The notes under the pieces were generated by a model that worked only from the letters and a program-made list of their open reading frames with translations, was not told the DNA's origin and made no database searches. Below, piece by piece: positions 1-7,840 of a stretch of 64,000 nt of DNA (position 1 is its first letter; each line of letters begins with the position of its first letter). The stretch lies in NCBI RefSeq assembly GCF_003003275.1, contig NZ_PVTO01000013.1, forward strand, positions 1 to 64,000. The letters run 5' to 3'. Made by a program: the position numbers and the translations under genes. The DNA comes from Alkalibacterium olivapovliticus. Lineage in GTDB: Bacteria > Bacillota > Bacilli > Lactobacillales > Carnobacteriaceae_A.

Positions 1-66
1 AAATAATTCGTTTAAGTCACCTTTTGTGGCTATAGTCTGTAAGATATCTGTAGTAAAATTGTTCAT
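1..66 (-). CDS. IS256-family transposase, N-terminus only (cut by window edge)
   Basis: The reverse strand from 66 reads ATG and then 22 open codons to the window edge, beginning MNNFTTDILQTIATKGDL. This resembles the N-terminus of Mutator/IS256-type transposases of lactic acid bacteria, which open with an NHFTTE...VTKGDMNELF-like segment. An AGAGGA ribosome site lies 7 bases before the ATG. Only the first 22 residues are visible, so the catalytic DDE residues cannot be checked. Together with the terminal repeat at about 133-160 it marks the end of an insertion sequence running leftwards out of the window. Confidence 0.72.
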   Translation of the reverse strand, partial: MNNFTTDILQTIATKGDLNELF

Positions 67-161
67 AGGGAAGTCCTCTTTTCTGTGAATGTAGTGTGGT
101 AACTCTATTCTACAGAAGGGGCTTCCTTTTTTCTATTTACACAAGATATTTTACACTCTCA
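1..161 (-). mobile_element. End of an IS256-family insertion sequence
   Basis: About 95 bases separate the transposase start (66) from a candidate terminal inverted repeat at 133-160. Read from the outer end inward on the minus strand, that repeat is GAGAGTGTAAAATATCTTGT followed by GTAAATAG, in the style of IS256-family ends. The element ends just before the first usable ATG of the degV frame at 164. A DegV frame without its usual first residues begins exactly there, which fits an insertion into that gene. The opposite end and the target duplication are outside the window. Confidence 0.65.
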
Positions 162-163
162 TT

Positions 164-1024
164 ATGGCTGACTCAACGTGTGATTTATCACAAGAGGTAT
201 TGGAACACTATAATATTAGCGTGGCTCCTTTAAACATCGAAATTGAAGGCGTTAACTATCGTGATAAAATAGATATCACATCAGATGAATTTTTCGAACG
301 ATTACCTGACATGAAAGAACTACCGAAGACTGGAGCGTCTAGTCCAGAAGTCTACCTAAAGCTTATTGAAGAGGCTTTAAAAGAAGGCTATACCGAGTTT
401 TTATGCATTTGTATGTCTAGTGGAACAAGTGCGTCTTACCAGGCTGCAGAAATTGCAAGAGAGTCATTTTATGAAAAATATACAGGAACAGATGTGAAAG
501 TTCATGTGGTAGATTCCTGGTCAATGAGTCATGGAAGTGGCTGGCTGATACTAAAATCTGCACAATTACTTGAAGAAGGCTATACATTTGAGGCGTTAGT
601 AGAGTTCTGTGAAACGCATAAGAAACGCGTGAAACACTTTTTATGTGTGGATGACTTATACAACTTAACAAAAAGTGGCCGTATTTCAAATGCGGGAGCC
701 TTTATTGGCAGTCTGTTGCAAGTCAAACCGATTATGTCCATGAAAGAGACGAAAGGGGCCATCGTGGCGAAAGTAAGAGGCACCAATAAAGCGCTGAAAT
801 ATTATATGGACGAATTTCAGAAACGGGTTGACCCTGATTGGACCAATTTCATTATTATCGGGTATTCAAATGAAAAGAGCATTGCCAAGGAGCTTGAAGA
901 CAGAATCAAGCTGAAAACAGATTTTTCAGGGATTATCCATATCATGCAGATGGGTGTTGCAGTCGGGACACATGTCGGCTTAGGCGGCTTATCACTGTTC
1001 TTTATGGAAAAAGAAACAATGTAA
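164..1024 (+). pseudogene. degV: DegV family protein, 5' end interrupted by the IS
   Basis: The product (286 residues from 164) is a DegV/FakB-type fatty-acid-binding protein. FakB proteins hand fatty acids to the FakA kinase for phosphorylation. Visible landmarks are the N-terminal D-S-T-C-D-L segment, TGASSPEVYL near residue 57, CMSSGTSASYQAA near 83, LTKSGRISNAGAF near 167 and the C-terminal GTHVGLGGLSLFF. Family members normally start with about 4-8 further residues forming the first beta strand. Here the open frame upstream continues into the IS terminal repeat, and no ribosome site precedes ATG 164. The body is intact, so it may still be made from an IS-derived promoter. I call it a 5'-truncated gene rather than a clean CDS. 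Confidence 0.75.
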
Positions 1025-1388
1025 ATCAAGGCAAGTCCTTCAGGCTGATTTGGTGCTTTTTTCTTATAAGGTGAGACTGCACGTGTATCAAAAGGCACTA
1101 AAAAATCAATGACTAGTGTTGCTAGGAGAGTATTTTGATGAGAGTAACAGCAAAAATGATAGACAAGGAACTGAGAGTCAGAGGGTATCTCTATAATCAA
1201 CTAGTCAGCAGATATCAGTAAAAAGGCGACCGCTTTCTTCACAGCTTCTTTCAAGCATGCGGTAGATACTTATTTTGCAGAGCAGGACTAGTTCTACAGA
1301 GCTCTATCATAACGGGATAGTTCAATAAGGATAAGATAGAGCGAGTAGTGTGAAAATTTATACTATAAAATCATAAGGAGCAATTAAA
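1025..1388. other. Intergenic stretch with a small ORF remnant
   Basis: No complete gene is visible. A 27-codon frame at 1138-1221 (begins MRVTAKMIDKELRVRGYL, preceded by AGGAG) could be the decayed start of an alpha/beta hydrolase, but it has no continuation in any frame. The rest is unremarkable AT-rich sequence up to the ribosome site of the next gene. Confidence 0.3.
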
Positions 1389-1991
1389 TTGGAACAAATT
1401 CGATTTGAAGCACCCACAGATTACTATGATGAACGCATATCAGAAACAGATGAACAAATCTGTAGACTTATTAAACAACGCAAAGAATTATCTGATAACA
1501 ACCCTGGTTTTCCAACCAAAAACTATATTACAGACTGGTCAAAAAAATACGATTTTGAGGAACTGTTTTTGAACTATGTATTTGCAGATTTTTTAAATGA
1601 AGAGTTTTATAAACCTGCTATAGAGCCTAAGAATTTTCAGAAAAACATTCCGGTCTTAAAGGCTATTGAAAAAAAGGATACTTTTTACTCGGTCACTTTA
1701 GTTCGTCAGTTTGAAAATGTAAGTGTGGTCCATTTTAATATTAACAGTAACGCTACAGATGAATCGTCTGAATGGGACCATACTGAATTTAAACATTATA
1801 AACTTTCAATAAAATCAGAGGATACTCAATTTGAATGCCGAAACGAAGGCGGAGGCGGGAACTCAGGTAACCACTCGTATACCTTCATTGTATCGCCCGC
1901 TTTGCCTGATGATGTGTCACAGTATAACTTTGTTTTCACGGAATATAGTCTGCCATCTAAAAAAGATACAGATTTTGAATTTGTTATTTAA
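1389..1991 (+). CDS. Hypothetical protein, 200 aa, YYDE...IKQRKE...NNPGFP type
   Basis: I recognise no catalytic domain. The start is TTG, set by AAGGAG 8 bases upstream. The first 45 residues form a charged helix (DYYDERISETDEQICRLIKQ) followed by NNPGFP, a segment I have seen at the start of uncharacterised Firmicute proteins and loosely like a chorismate-mutase-type helix. The C-terminal half is rich in beta-strand residues with a GGGG turn near 155, suggesting a beta-sandwich. There is no signal peptide or membrane segment. It stands alone between degV and a small membrane-anchored protein. Confidence 0.6.
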   Translation: MEQIRFEAPTDYYDERISETDEQICRLIKQRKELSDNNPGFPTKNYITDWSKKYDFEELFLNYVFADFLNEEFYKPAIEPKNFQKNIPVLKAIEKKDTFYSVTLVRQFENVSVVHFNINSNATDESSEWDHTEFKHYKLSIKSEDTQFECRNEGGGGNSGNHSYTFIVSPALPDDVSQYNFVFTEYSLPSKKDTDFEFVI

Positions 1992-2084
1992 GGTTTAGCT
2001 AAGTGGTGAGTAGTTCACTTCATTCCAAGAAAGAAGCAGCTATAGAGTTGTCAATAAATCATTCGATCTATGGAGGAAAACGGT

Positions 2085-2408
2085 ATGCTATCTAAAAAGA
2101 AAGCTACTTTAGTTATAGGTTCATTCTTTATACTTATATTTATTGTTATTGGCTCTGTTCTCTTATTCCAATACAGAGAAATCAGTTATATAGATAATCA
2201 AATAGCAGCCAATGCCTGGGACACTAGCATTGTATCGGAACAGACACGCTATGATTCAAAAATCGGTGAATTCTATAAAGAGTATATCTATGACTATAGA
2301 GTAAGAGAAACGTTTGATTCTAAGGAGAAATATGTTATTACAGGTATATTTTTAGATAATACCGGGCTTGACGATCTCCATATGCCGTATCAATTTGCTA
2401 TAAAATGA
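2085..2408 (+). CDS. Small membrane-anchored hypothetical protein (107 aa)
   Basis: I place the start at ATG 2085 because GGAGG lies 8 bases before it. An in-frame ATG at 2070 would put that ribosome site inside the gene. The product starts LSKKKATLVIG and has one hydrophobic helix (about residues 8-30) followed by an 80-residue, probably extracytoplasmic, tail. The tail could be a small immunity- or stress-type domain, but nothing identifies it. It lies 93 bases after the preceding hypothetical gene with no terminator evident between them. Confidence 0.55.
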   Translation: MLSKKKATLVIGSFFILIFIVIGSVLLFQYREISYIDNQIAANAWDTSIVSEQTRYDSKIGEFYKEYIYDYRVRETFDSKEKYVITGIFLDNTGLDDLHMPYQFAIK

Positions 2409-2482
2409 AAATCAAATCAAGTCCACTTATTTCTCAGAAAGCTCACTAGTAAGCAGAATTTATAAGTTTGAGGTGAATAAAG

Positions 2483-2791
2483 ATGAACCGGACACTAAAC
2501 GAAGAGTTGATTTACGAAATCCTTTCAGTGGTCGAAGAAATTCCAGTAGGGAAAGTGGCGACGTACGGGCAGATCGCCGGGCTGATCGGACGAGAGAGAA
2601 ATGCCCGCTTGATTGGTCGCGTGTTGAGTATGGCAGAATTTTACGGGCGTTACCCTTGCCACAGAGTAGTGAATCAGGCAGGAAGGCTGGCTCCTGGCTG
2701 GAAAGAACAGAGAGGTTTGCTGGAGGGTGAAGGAGTCCCGATGAAGAATGAAACCCATGTGGCTATTAAACTTTACCAATGGGAATGTTGA
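2483..2791 (+). CDS. MGMT-family DNA-binding-domain protein (alkylguanine transferase-like), 102 aa
   Basis: The protein consists only of the helix-turn-helix DNA-binding and active-site domain of O6-alkylguanine DNA alkyltransferases. It has IPVGKVATYGQIAGLIG (about 20-36) and the acceptor motif PCHRVV with Cys59. True alkyltransferase-like proteins replace this Cys with Trp; here it is kept, so methyl transfer is possible although the N-terminal domain is missing. It could act in damage recognition, feeding nucleotide excision repair. GAGGTG upstream supports ATG 2483. Confidence 0.85.
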   Translation: MNRTLNEELIYEILSVVEEIPVGKVATYGQIAGLIGRERNARLIGRVLSMAEFYGRYPCHRVVNQAGRLAPGWKEQRGLLEGEGVPMKNETHVAIKLYQWEC

Positions 2792-3013
2792 TTAAACATA
2801 TAGGTCGGTTAGGACACTTATTAAATGAGTAGCATTAAAATATTGGAAAACTTCTTAAGATAAGCAGATTTAGACAGAAGTCAGGACGGTAAAGCTCTCT
2901 ACTTCTTTAGATAAAATGTAATCTTTAGTAGTAGCCTGTATTTATTAGGAAACTTCTTGAGATCAAGACGTTTTACCTTGTGGAGATGAATCAATTCTTG
3001 CCTATTACCGTGA

Positions 3014-3058
3014 AAACAGAGAAGTTCCGACCGGTTTCCGGTCGGAACTTCTCTGTTT
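3014..3058. terminator. Strong hairpin terminator (fabV)
   Basis: A perfect 21-bp stem (AAACAGAGAAGTTCCGACCGG and its complement) encloses a TTT loop. It lies 10 bases past the fabV stop codon on the minus strand. A/T-rich ends make it usable in both directions. Confidence 0.85.
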
Positions 3059-3067
3059 ATAGGTTAA

Positions 3068-4264
3068 TTAATACTCCAGTGCTTTCAATTCTTCTATGGT
3101 TACGTCCTGTTCTTCATAGTTATCGACCATGAAGCCACTTAAGTTTGAAAATTCTTTATAAAAGATATCGTAGGCAGTCATATCAGAATTGAAGTTGCCG
3201 TCATTCAATTTCATGATCAACTCTTTTGTTTTAGCCTGCGTGTCGCTGTCGAGTTCCCAGCTGTCGGGTCTCAAACGGCCCATTTCATCGTATTCAGGAT
3301 TACTGCCGTATATCATTTCACGGTAGATGCGGTCCTGATGCATGATGGGTGTTTCGTGGGTCCCTTTTTCATCCATAATTTTGTAAAGTCCGATGCAATA
3401 GACAGGGAAAAAGGGAATGACTGAACTGGCTTTAGTCGTAACAGCAGTAGCGACGACAATCAGAGCTTTTCCGTTGATGTCTTTCAGCAGTGCGTTGATG
3501 TTGTCTGCTTTTTCGTCGCAATCCGCTTTTGCACGTCCAAGTGTTCCGCCACCATAATAAGGGTGGTTCAATTCTGTTCCCAGATAAGAGTAATTCGTTG
3601 TCAGCACACCTTCAGTCAGCACATCTGCTTCTTTGAGCGCTCTCATCCAAAGTTCCCAGTCTTCTCCTCCCATGACTTTAACGGTATCATGGATTTCCTG
3701 ATCAGTTGCCGGATCAAGTGTTTCTGTAAAAAAGGTCTGTTTCTGCATGTTGATGTTCGGTCCTACTACGGGCTCACCAATCGCTTTAATTGATGACATA
3801 TAGGTTTCGCCGGTATCCGGATCAGTTCGTCGGCCGCTTGCCAAACTGTAAACGACTAAATCAACTTTGCCGCCAAATTCGTTCTTTATGTAATCAATGA
3901 CCTCCTGTTTGCTTTCATGGCTAAAGGCATCCATCACGAAATTTTTAGCAATCAAGCCTTCTTTTTCAGCTTCTTCTTTAAAGGCAATGTTGTTGTACCA
4001 ACCGGCAGTTCCCAGATTCCGTTCGCTTTTTGGTCCTTTTTCATAAGACAGGCCGATCGTATCTGCTCCTGCACCGAAAGCCAGACTAATTCGTGTCGCT
4101 AAACCGTAGCTGGATGACGCACCAATGATCAACACCTTTTTAGGAGCTTCATAGGGTCCTTTATTTTTTACATAGTCGATTTCATTTAACACTTCTTGTT
4201 TAAGGCCAAGTGGATTGACCCCTAAGGCCACATTACCCCGAATATTCTGCTTGAATTGCACCAT
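3068..4264 (-). CDS. fabV: Trans-2-enoyl-ACP/CoA reductase FabV (NADH)
   Basis: FabV catalyses the last step of the fatty acid elongation cycle, reducing trans-2-enoyl-ACP or -CoA with NADH. The 398-residue length is typical. Visible features are the Rossmann segment VLIIGASSSYGLATRI (44-59), Glu75 in SYEKGP, which selects NADH over NADPH, YSLASGRRTDP (139-149), and the catalytic Tyr-X8-Lys motif (Tyr237 ... Lys246 in YYGGGTLGRAK). It is monocistronic and not in a fab cluster. FabV enzymes are known to be insensitive to triclosan. A FabT-like operator at 4334-4346 suggests control with the rest of lipid synthesis. Confidence 0.95.
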   Translation of the reverse strand: MVQFKQNIRGNVALGVNPLGLKQEVLNEIDYVKNKGPYEAPKKVLIIGASSSYGLATRISLAFGAGADTIGLSYEKGPKSERNLGTAGWYNNIAFKEEAEKEGLIAKNFVMDAFSHESKQEVIDYIKNEFGGKVDLVVYSLASGRRTDPDTGETYMSSIKAIGEPVVGPNINMQKQTFFTETLDPATDQEIHDTVKVMGGEDWELWMRALKEADVLTEGVLTTNYSYLGTELNHPYYGGGTLGRAKADCDEKADNINALLKDINGKALIVVATAVTTKASSVIPFFPVYCIGLYKIMDEKGTHETPIMHQDRIYREMIYGSNPEYDEMGRLRPDSWELDSDTQAKTKELIMKLNDGNFNSDMTAYDIFYKEFSNLSGFMVDNYEEQDVTIEELKALEY

Positions 4265-4333
4265 AATTAATTTTCCCCCTAGTAACTTGTTATAGGAATA
4301 TAATAGCAGAAAAAATGGCTATTTAGAAATTAT

Positions 4334-4346
4334 TTTGAATATCAAA
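4334..4346. promoter_or_regulatory. FabT-like operator upstream of fabV
   Basis: The sequence TTTGAATATCAAA fits the inverted repeat TTTGA-N3-TCAAA bound by FabT, the MarR-type repressor of fatty acid synthesis in Lactobacillales. It lies 70 bases upstream of the fabV start. FabT itself is not in the window. Confidence 0.55.
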
Positions 4347-4554
4347 GTAAATTGTGATATTGATTGCACGATTAGCAATGCAATAGGGGATAATATACTT
4401 TTGATTGTGAAAGGGTACGAAAGGGATCAAAATCTGCTAGACTGAACTAAAGCAGATTTTGTTTCCGAATTAAAAATGCTATAATCTGACTATCATAATA
4501 GGCTAACCATTAGACTGGTATACTAATCAGCATTTACCGTAAAAGAGGGAAAAG

Positions 4555-4950
4555 ATGAGAAGGAATAGACAAATAGGTTTAACGCAAACGCTCTACGCCA
4601 CGTATTTAATAGCAACTGCCGTATCACTATTTATAGCGTATAAGGATATAGGGAGCGATAGTGCATTTAACTTTGTGCTCGGCTACCTCTTTTTTACATT
4701 TTTTATGTTAGTTTACATACCTGTCACTTTTATCATGAATCTGGTTAATGTCAAATGGGCAGATATAAGAAAAAGGGCAGTTGTATTCCTTTGTCTGTTT
4801 ATACTAGTTGGCACCTTAACGTATACATTAACTTATCTCTTTAGACCTGAATCAACTGATTTAGTCAGAACGCTGTCTATAAGCTTGGGCGTATCGTTTG
4901 GAATTGGTTTCTCTGATTTTATATTTTTCAACAGGAAACAGAAGAAGTAG
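4555..4950 (+). CDS. Hypothetical four-TM membrane protein (131 aa)
   Basis: Four hydrophobic helices are visible (about residues 10-30, 40-62, 76-97 and 103-123) with a basic start (MRRNRQ) and end (RKQKK), the topology of small four-helix membrane proteins. GAGGGA precedes ATG 4555. I do not recognise the family. It is convergent with the next gene, which is also a small membrane protein, and the two are only 9 bases apart. Confidence 0.6.
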   Translation: MRRNRQIGLTQTLYATYLIATAVSLFIAYKDIGSDSAFNFVLGYLFFTFFMLVYIPVTFIMNLVNVKWADIRKRAVVFLCLFILVGTLTYTLTYLFRPESTDLVRTLSISLGVSFGIGFSDFIFFNRKQKK

Positions 4951-4959
4951 ACTAAATCG

Positions 4960-5289
4960 CTACGTATGAACTCTTTGCATCTGTTGTTTCAAACTCAGTA
5001 TATTTAAGCCAATAGTTACGACTAGGAGTATAGCGGCTCCCCAGTTTAGAGTAAATGTCGTATCTTCTAGTGCTCCCCAGTCTTGAATCTGGACTAAATA
5101 AGTAGTATAGGCTAGTTGAAACCACAAGGCAGTTGCACAAGCACTTAAACTAAGCAAAACTTTAACAGAAATAGGACGCTCTATCTTTTTCGTGTTCAAG
5201 ATACTAGAAGCGGGAATAGACCAGGCTATTATTCCAAAAATCAGGCTGCCTATGTTAAGCCAACCGTAATCAATAAAGTCAGGCATCAT
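4960..5289 (-). CDS. Small membrane protein, hypothetical (109 aa, three TM helices)
   Basis: The start is supported by AAGGAG before the double ATG. The protein has helices at about 12-32, 44-66 and 83-100 and the pattern IAWSIP...SACA...QLAYTTYLVQIQDWGALEDTT. This pattern recurs in an uncharacterised small membrane family of lactic acid bacteria. No function can be assigned. Confidence 0.6.
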   Translation of the reverse strand: MMPDFIDYGWLNIGSLIFGIIAWSIPASSILNTKKIERPISVKVLLSLSACATALWFQLAYTTYLVQIQDWGALEDTTFTLNWGAAILLVVTIGLNILSLKQQMQRVHT

Positions 5290-5442
5290 TTTATCATCTC
5301 CTTAGGTTTAAGTCAGTCCTATTATAATCCCTTAAAGGTAAGAATCATACTCTTTTTATAGACTACTAGACCAAACAGCTGCGAATGAAAGTGGAATTTG
5401 GAGTACACTAAAAAATAATACCTCATTAAGGAGTGTGCTGTG

Positions 5443-5607
5443 ATGAATGAGCAAAATCAGAAAGTAAAAGAGGATAAACTGATGGAGGAGATCTCAAAAG
5501 GCAAAGCGTCGTCTTGGTTCGGAGTGTTTTTGTTCCTCACAATCATCACTGTCATGATTATTCTGGTGTTTTTGGGTTTCATACTAATGTATTTTATGAA
5601 TTCGTAA
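5443..5607 (+). CDS. Small single-TM protein (54 aa)
   Basis: This ORF has AAGGAG 9 bases upstream of ATG 5443 and encodes a hydrophilic, Lys/Glu-rich N-terminus (about 27 residues, MNEQNQKVKEDKLMEEISKG). It is followed by one long hydrophobic helix from WFGVFLFLTIITVMI onward, ending in MNS. The clean ribosome site and amphipathic/hydrophobic design argue that it is real. Function unknown. Confidence 0.6.
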   Translation: MNEQNQKVKEDKLMEEISKGKASSWFGVFLFLTIITVMIILVFLGFILMYFMNS

Positions 5608-5694
5608 AAAAGAGTATCCCTTGTACTGTGAATCAAGCGCGAGTCATATAAGGACTGCTTAAATCTTGGAGAAAAATGAGAGAGGAGTGACTGC

Positions 5695-6252
5695 ATGAAA
5701 CATAAAGGAACTGAAACATTAGAGTCCAATCGATTGCTGCTAAGAAAGTTTACTGTGGAAGATGCAGATTTAATGTATGAAAACTGGGCGAAGGATGAAG
5801 ACGTTACTCAGTATTTGACCTGGCCTGCTCATCGAAATACTGATGAGACACGTTCTTTGCTAAAGCACTGGGTATCACAATACAAAGAACTGGATACATA
5901 CAGGTGGTGTATTGAGTTGAAAGAAGATGAGGTTCCTGTAGGGAGTATTAGTGTCGTTTCATTAGATTCAAGGGTGGAATCCGCGGAAATTGGCTACTGT
6001 ATCGGCAAAAGTTACTGGAGGAATGGATTGACAACTGAGGCAGTTCAAACAGTGGTCAGTTTCTTGTTTGACCGAGTCGGTATTAATCGGGTAGAAGCTC
6101 ATATTGATCCAAGAAACGAAGGATCCGGACAAGTGTTAGTAAAGTCCGGTTTCATTTACACTGGCTTAAGACGACAAGTAGCCGTCAACAACAGAGGCAT
6201 CTGTGATATCATGACATATGAGCTATTAAAAGAAGACGTTCTTTCTACTTAA
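5695..6252 (+). CDS. GNAT acetyltransferase, RimJ/RimL type
   Basis: The 185-residue protein has the GNAT fold of the RimL subgroup. It shows ETLESNRLLLRKFTVEDAD at the start, the acetyl-CoA loop region IGYCIGKSYWRNGLTTEAV (about 98-116), and the downstream NRVEAHIDPRNEGSGQVLVKSGF segment (about 130-152). Members acetylate protein N-termini, amino acids or antibiotics; the substrate cannot be told here. GAGGAG precedes ATG 5695. Confidence 0.88.
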   Translation: MKHKGTETLESNRLLLRKFTVEDADLMYENWAKDEDVTQYLTWPAHRNTDETRSLLKHWVSQYKELDTYRWCIELKEDEVPVGSISVVSLDSRVESAEIGYCIGKSYWRNGLTTEAVQTVVSFLFDRVGINRVEAHIDPRNEGSGQVLVKSGFIYTGLRRQVAVNNRGICDIMTYELLKEDVLST

Positions 6253-6332
6253 AGAAGGTACGATTTTAGAATCTGGTAATAGTTATGACTGTCGAACGCT
6301 TTAGTAAAGAAAAATAGCTATAGAGGAGGTCT

Positions 6333-6551
6333 ATGATGATTGAATTTTTTGGTTGGAAGTTTCACTTTTCAGATAATTTAAAACTCTATCTGGATGATGA
6401 AATGCAGAGAATGGCACTGTTGACACCGGGGGACGATGATATACATATTACAGCTGAAGTTATAAATGATCAGCTGGTGTTTAACCCGCGCTGGAACATC
6501 AAAATTATTTTCATAGGGGATAAAGAGCTGAAATTCGTTACGAATAGCTGA
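6333..6551 (+). CDS. Hypothetical protein, 72 aa
   Basis: A short soluble protein with a strong AGGAGGT ribosome site; the start is ATG 6333 or the adjacent ATG 6336. No known motif is seen. It precedes a small membrane protein by 74 bases and may be cotranscribed with it. Confidence 0.5.
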   Translation: MMIEFFGWKFHFSDNLKLYLDDEMQRMALLTPGDDDIHITAEVINDQLVFNPRWNIKIIFIGDKELKFVTNS

Positions 6552-6625
6552 CTTTTTTTCTATAGGAATGCTGCACATTACTGAATGAAATTCAGCGTGT
6601 ATTATCGTAACCAAAGGAGGCAAAC

Positions 6626-6832
6626 ATGTTTAAGCGTGATTTTAAATATTTCCTTACGTTTCTCGTTGTGTATGTGACAATGAGTGTGGCCGCTGGTTAT
6701 TGGTTGCATGGGTCTTTTAATATAGTATCCTGGCTAGAAAATATTCTTTTATTTTGGGTTCCTGCTATTTTGGTCTTCAAATTTTTAAACAGAAAAAATA
6801 AAAAAGATGATCAGGAGAATGATGATCTTTAG
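6626..6832 (+). CDS. Small two-TM protein (68 aa)
   Basis: AAAGGAGG lies 6 bases before ATG 6626. Two hydrophobic helices (about 8-28 and 34-54) are followed by a charged tail (NRKNKKDDQENDDL). The family is not recognised. Confidence 0.55.
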   Translation: MFKRDFKYFLTFLVVYVTMSVAAGYWLHGSFNIVSWLENILLFWVPAILVFKFLNRKNKKDDQENDDL

Positions 6833-6919
6833 TTCGAAGGTTATGAGTCCCCCCTATTTTTAGAAGAGGCATTAAAAGTGACTGCCTGGTGAAACGACTT
6901 TAGAAGAGGAGAGATAGGA

Positions 6920-7624
6920 ATGAACATTACACCTGTAAAAGCATTTTCGGATAATTATATCTGGGTCATTGAAGAAAAACAGGATGCCATTGTAGTTGAT
7001 CCTGGAGAAAGTGAAGGTGTTTTACGCTATTTGAAGGACAATCAGCTGAATCTGCACGCTATTCTTTTAACGCATGAACATGATGACCATATCGGTGGAG
7101 TAAGGGCTATTTTAACAGCGTTCCCGGAGACGCCGGTCTATGGACCAAAAGAAACAGAGCGTTTAGCGGACCATGTCGTTGAAGATGGTGACTTCTTTAC
7201 ATTACTGTGCCACAGCTTCCATGTGCTTAAAACAGCCGGTCATTCTCATGAGCATATTAGCTTTCTGACGGGAGACAGTCTGTTTTGTGGAGATGCCTTG
7301 TTCTCAGGAGGATGCGGGCGTGTATTCACAGGCGATTATCAGGCACAATATGATGCGCTACAGACGTTTAGTCAGTTGGATGATAAAGTACACGTCTATG
7401 CCGGACATGAGTACACACAGACGAATTTGCGCTTTGCGCAGTCTGTTGAGCCTTCAAACCAAGCTATCAATGAGGAGCTGGATGAGGTTAATCGTCTGAG
7501 AGAGAAGGATATCCCCACTTTGCCGTCAACGATTGGGAAGGAAAGGCGAATCAACTTGCTGATGCAGGCAGAAAACGTAGAGGATTTCGCTTTATTGAGA
7601 ACGGCTCGAGATCAATTCAGCTAA
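6920..7624 (+). CDS. gloB: Hydroxyacylglutathione hydrolase (glyoxalase II)
   Basis: A metallo-beta-lactamase-fold thioesterase that hydrolyses S-lactoylglutathione or another lactoyl-thiol to D-lactate in methylglyoxal detoxification. The binuclear metal motif THEHDDHIGG holds His52, His54, Asp56 and His57. Further ligands are in TAGHSHEHI (about 98), FCGDALF with the bridging Asp, and YAGHEYT near the C-terminus. At 234 residues it is near the usual 250. The nearest partner candidate is the VOC protein at 11169. Confidence 0.92.
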   Translation: MNITPVKAFSDNYIWVIEEKQDAIVVDPGESEGVLRYLKDNQLNLHAILLTHEHDDHIGGVRAILTAFPETPVYGPKETERLADHVVEDGDFFTLLCHSFHVLKTAGHSHEHISFLTGDSLFCGDALFSGGCGRVFTGDYQAQYDALQTFSQLDDKVHVYAGHEYTQTNLRFAQSVEPSNQAINEELDEVNRLREKDIPTLPSTIGKERRINLLMQAENVEDFALLRTARDQFS

Positions 7625-7646
7625 GTTCACTGTGAAAGAAGCAAAG

Positions 7647-7688
7647 AAAGGATCGGGGAAATCTTTAAAAATCCCTCGATTCTTTTAA
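7647..7688 (+). terminator. Terminator after gloB
   Basis: A G/C-rich imperfect stem (AAAGGATCGGGGA against TCCCTCGATTCTTT) is followed by a T-rich tract. Confidence 0.6.
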
Positions 7689-7709
7689 TTTTGATACCTT
7701 CCAAAAAAA

Positions 7710-7727
7710 TAGTGAAAAAAAGCACAA
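7710..7727. promoter_or_regulatory. Possible Rex box upstream of the alcohol dehydrogenase
   Basis: TAGTGAAAAAAAGCACAA agrees with TTGTGAA-N4-TTCACAA at 11 of 14 fixed positions. Rex senses NADH/NAD and controls alcohol dehydrogenases in Gram-positives. The site lies about 40 bases upstream of an extended -10 (TGATATAAT, 7764-7771), an imperfect position for repression, so this is tentative. Confidence 0.3.
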
Positions 7728-7840
7728 TGTCGAGTGCATTTAGTATGAATCTTGAAGCGCTCTGATATAATGAGGGTAAGATGAACGTTTTCATCAACCG
7801 CCTATCTATTCCTTACATACCACATTACAGGAGGGATAAA

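Noticed and set aside
1138-1221. 27-codon ORF resembling the start of an alpha/beta hydrolase
   Set aside because: No continuation in any frame; noted only as a possible gene remnant.
2473-2730. Second frame overlapping the MGMT-like gene
   Set aside because: It is Arg-rich, without homology and fully inside the better supported MGMT-like frame.
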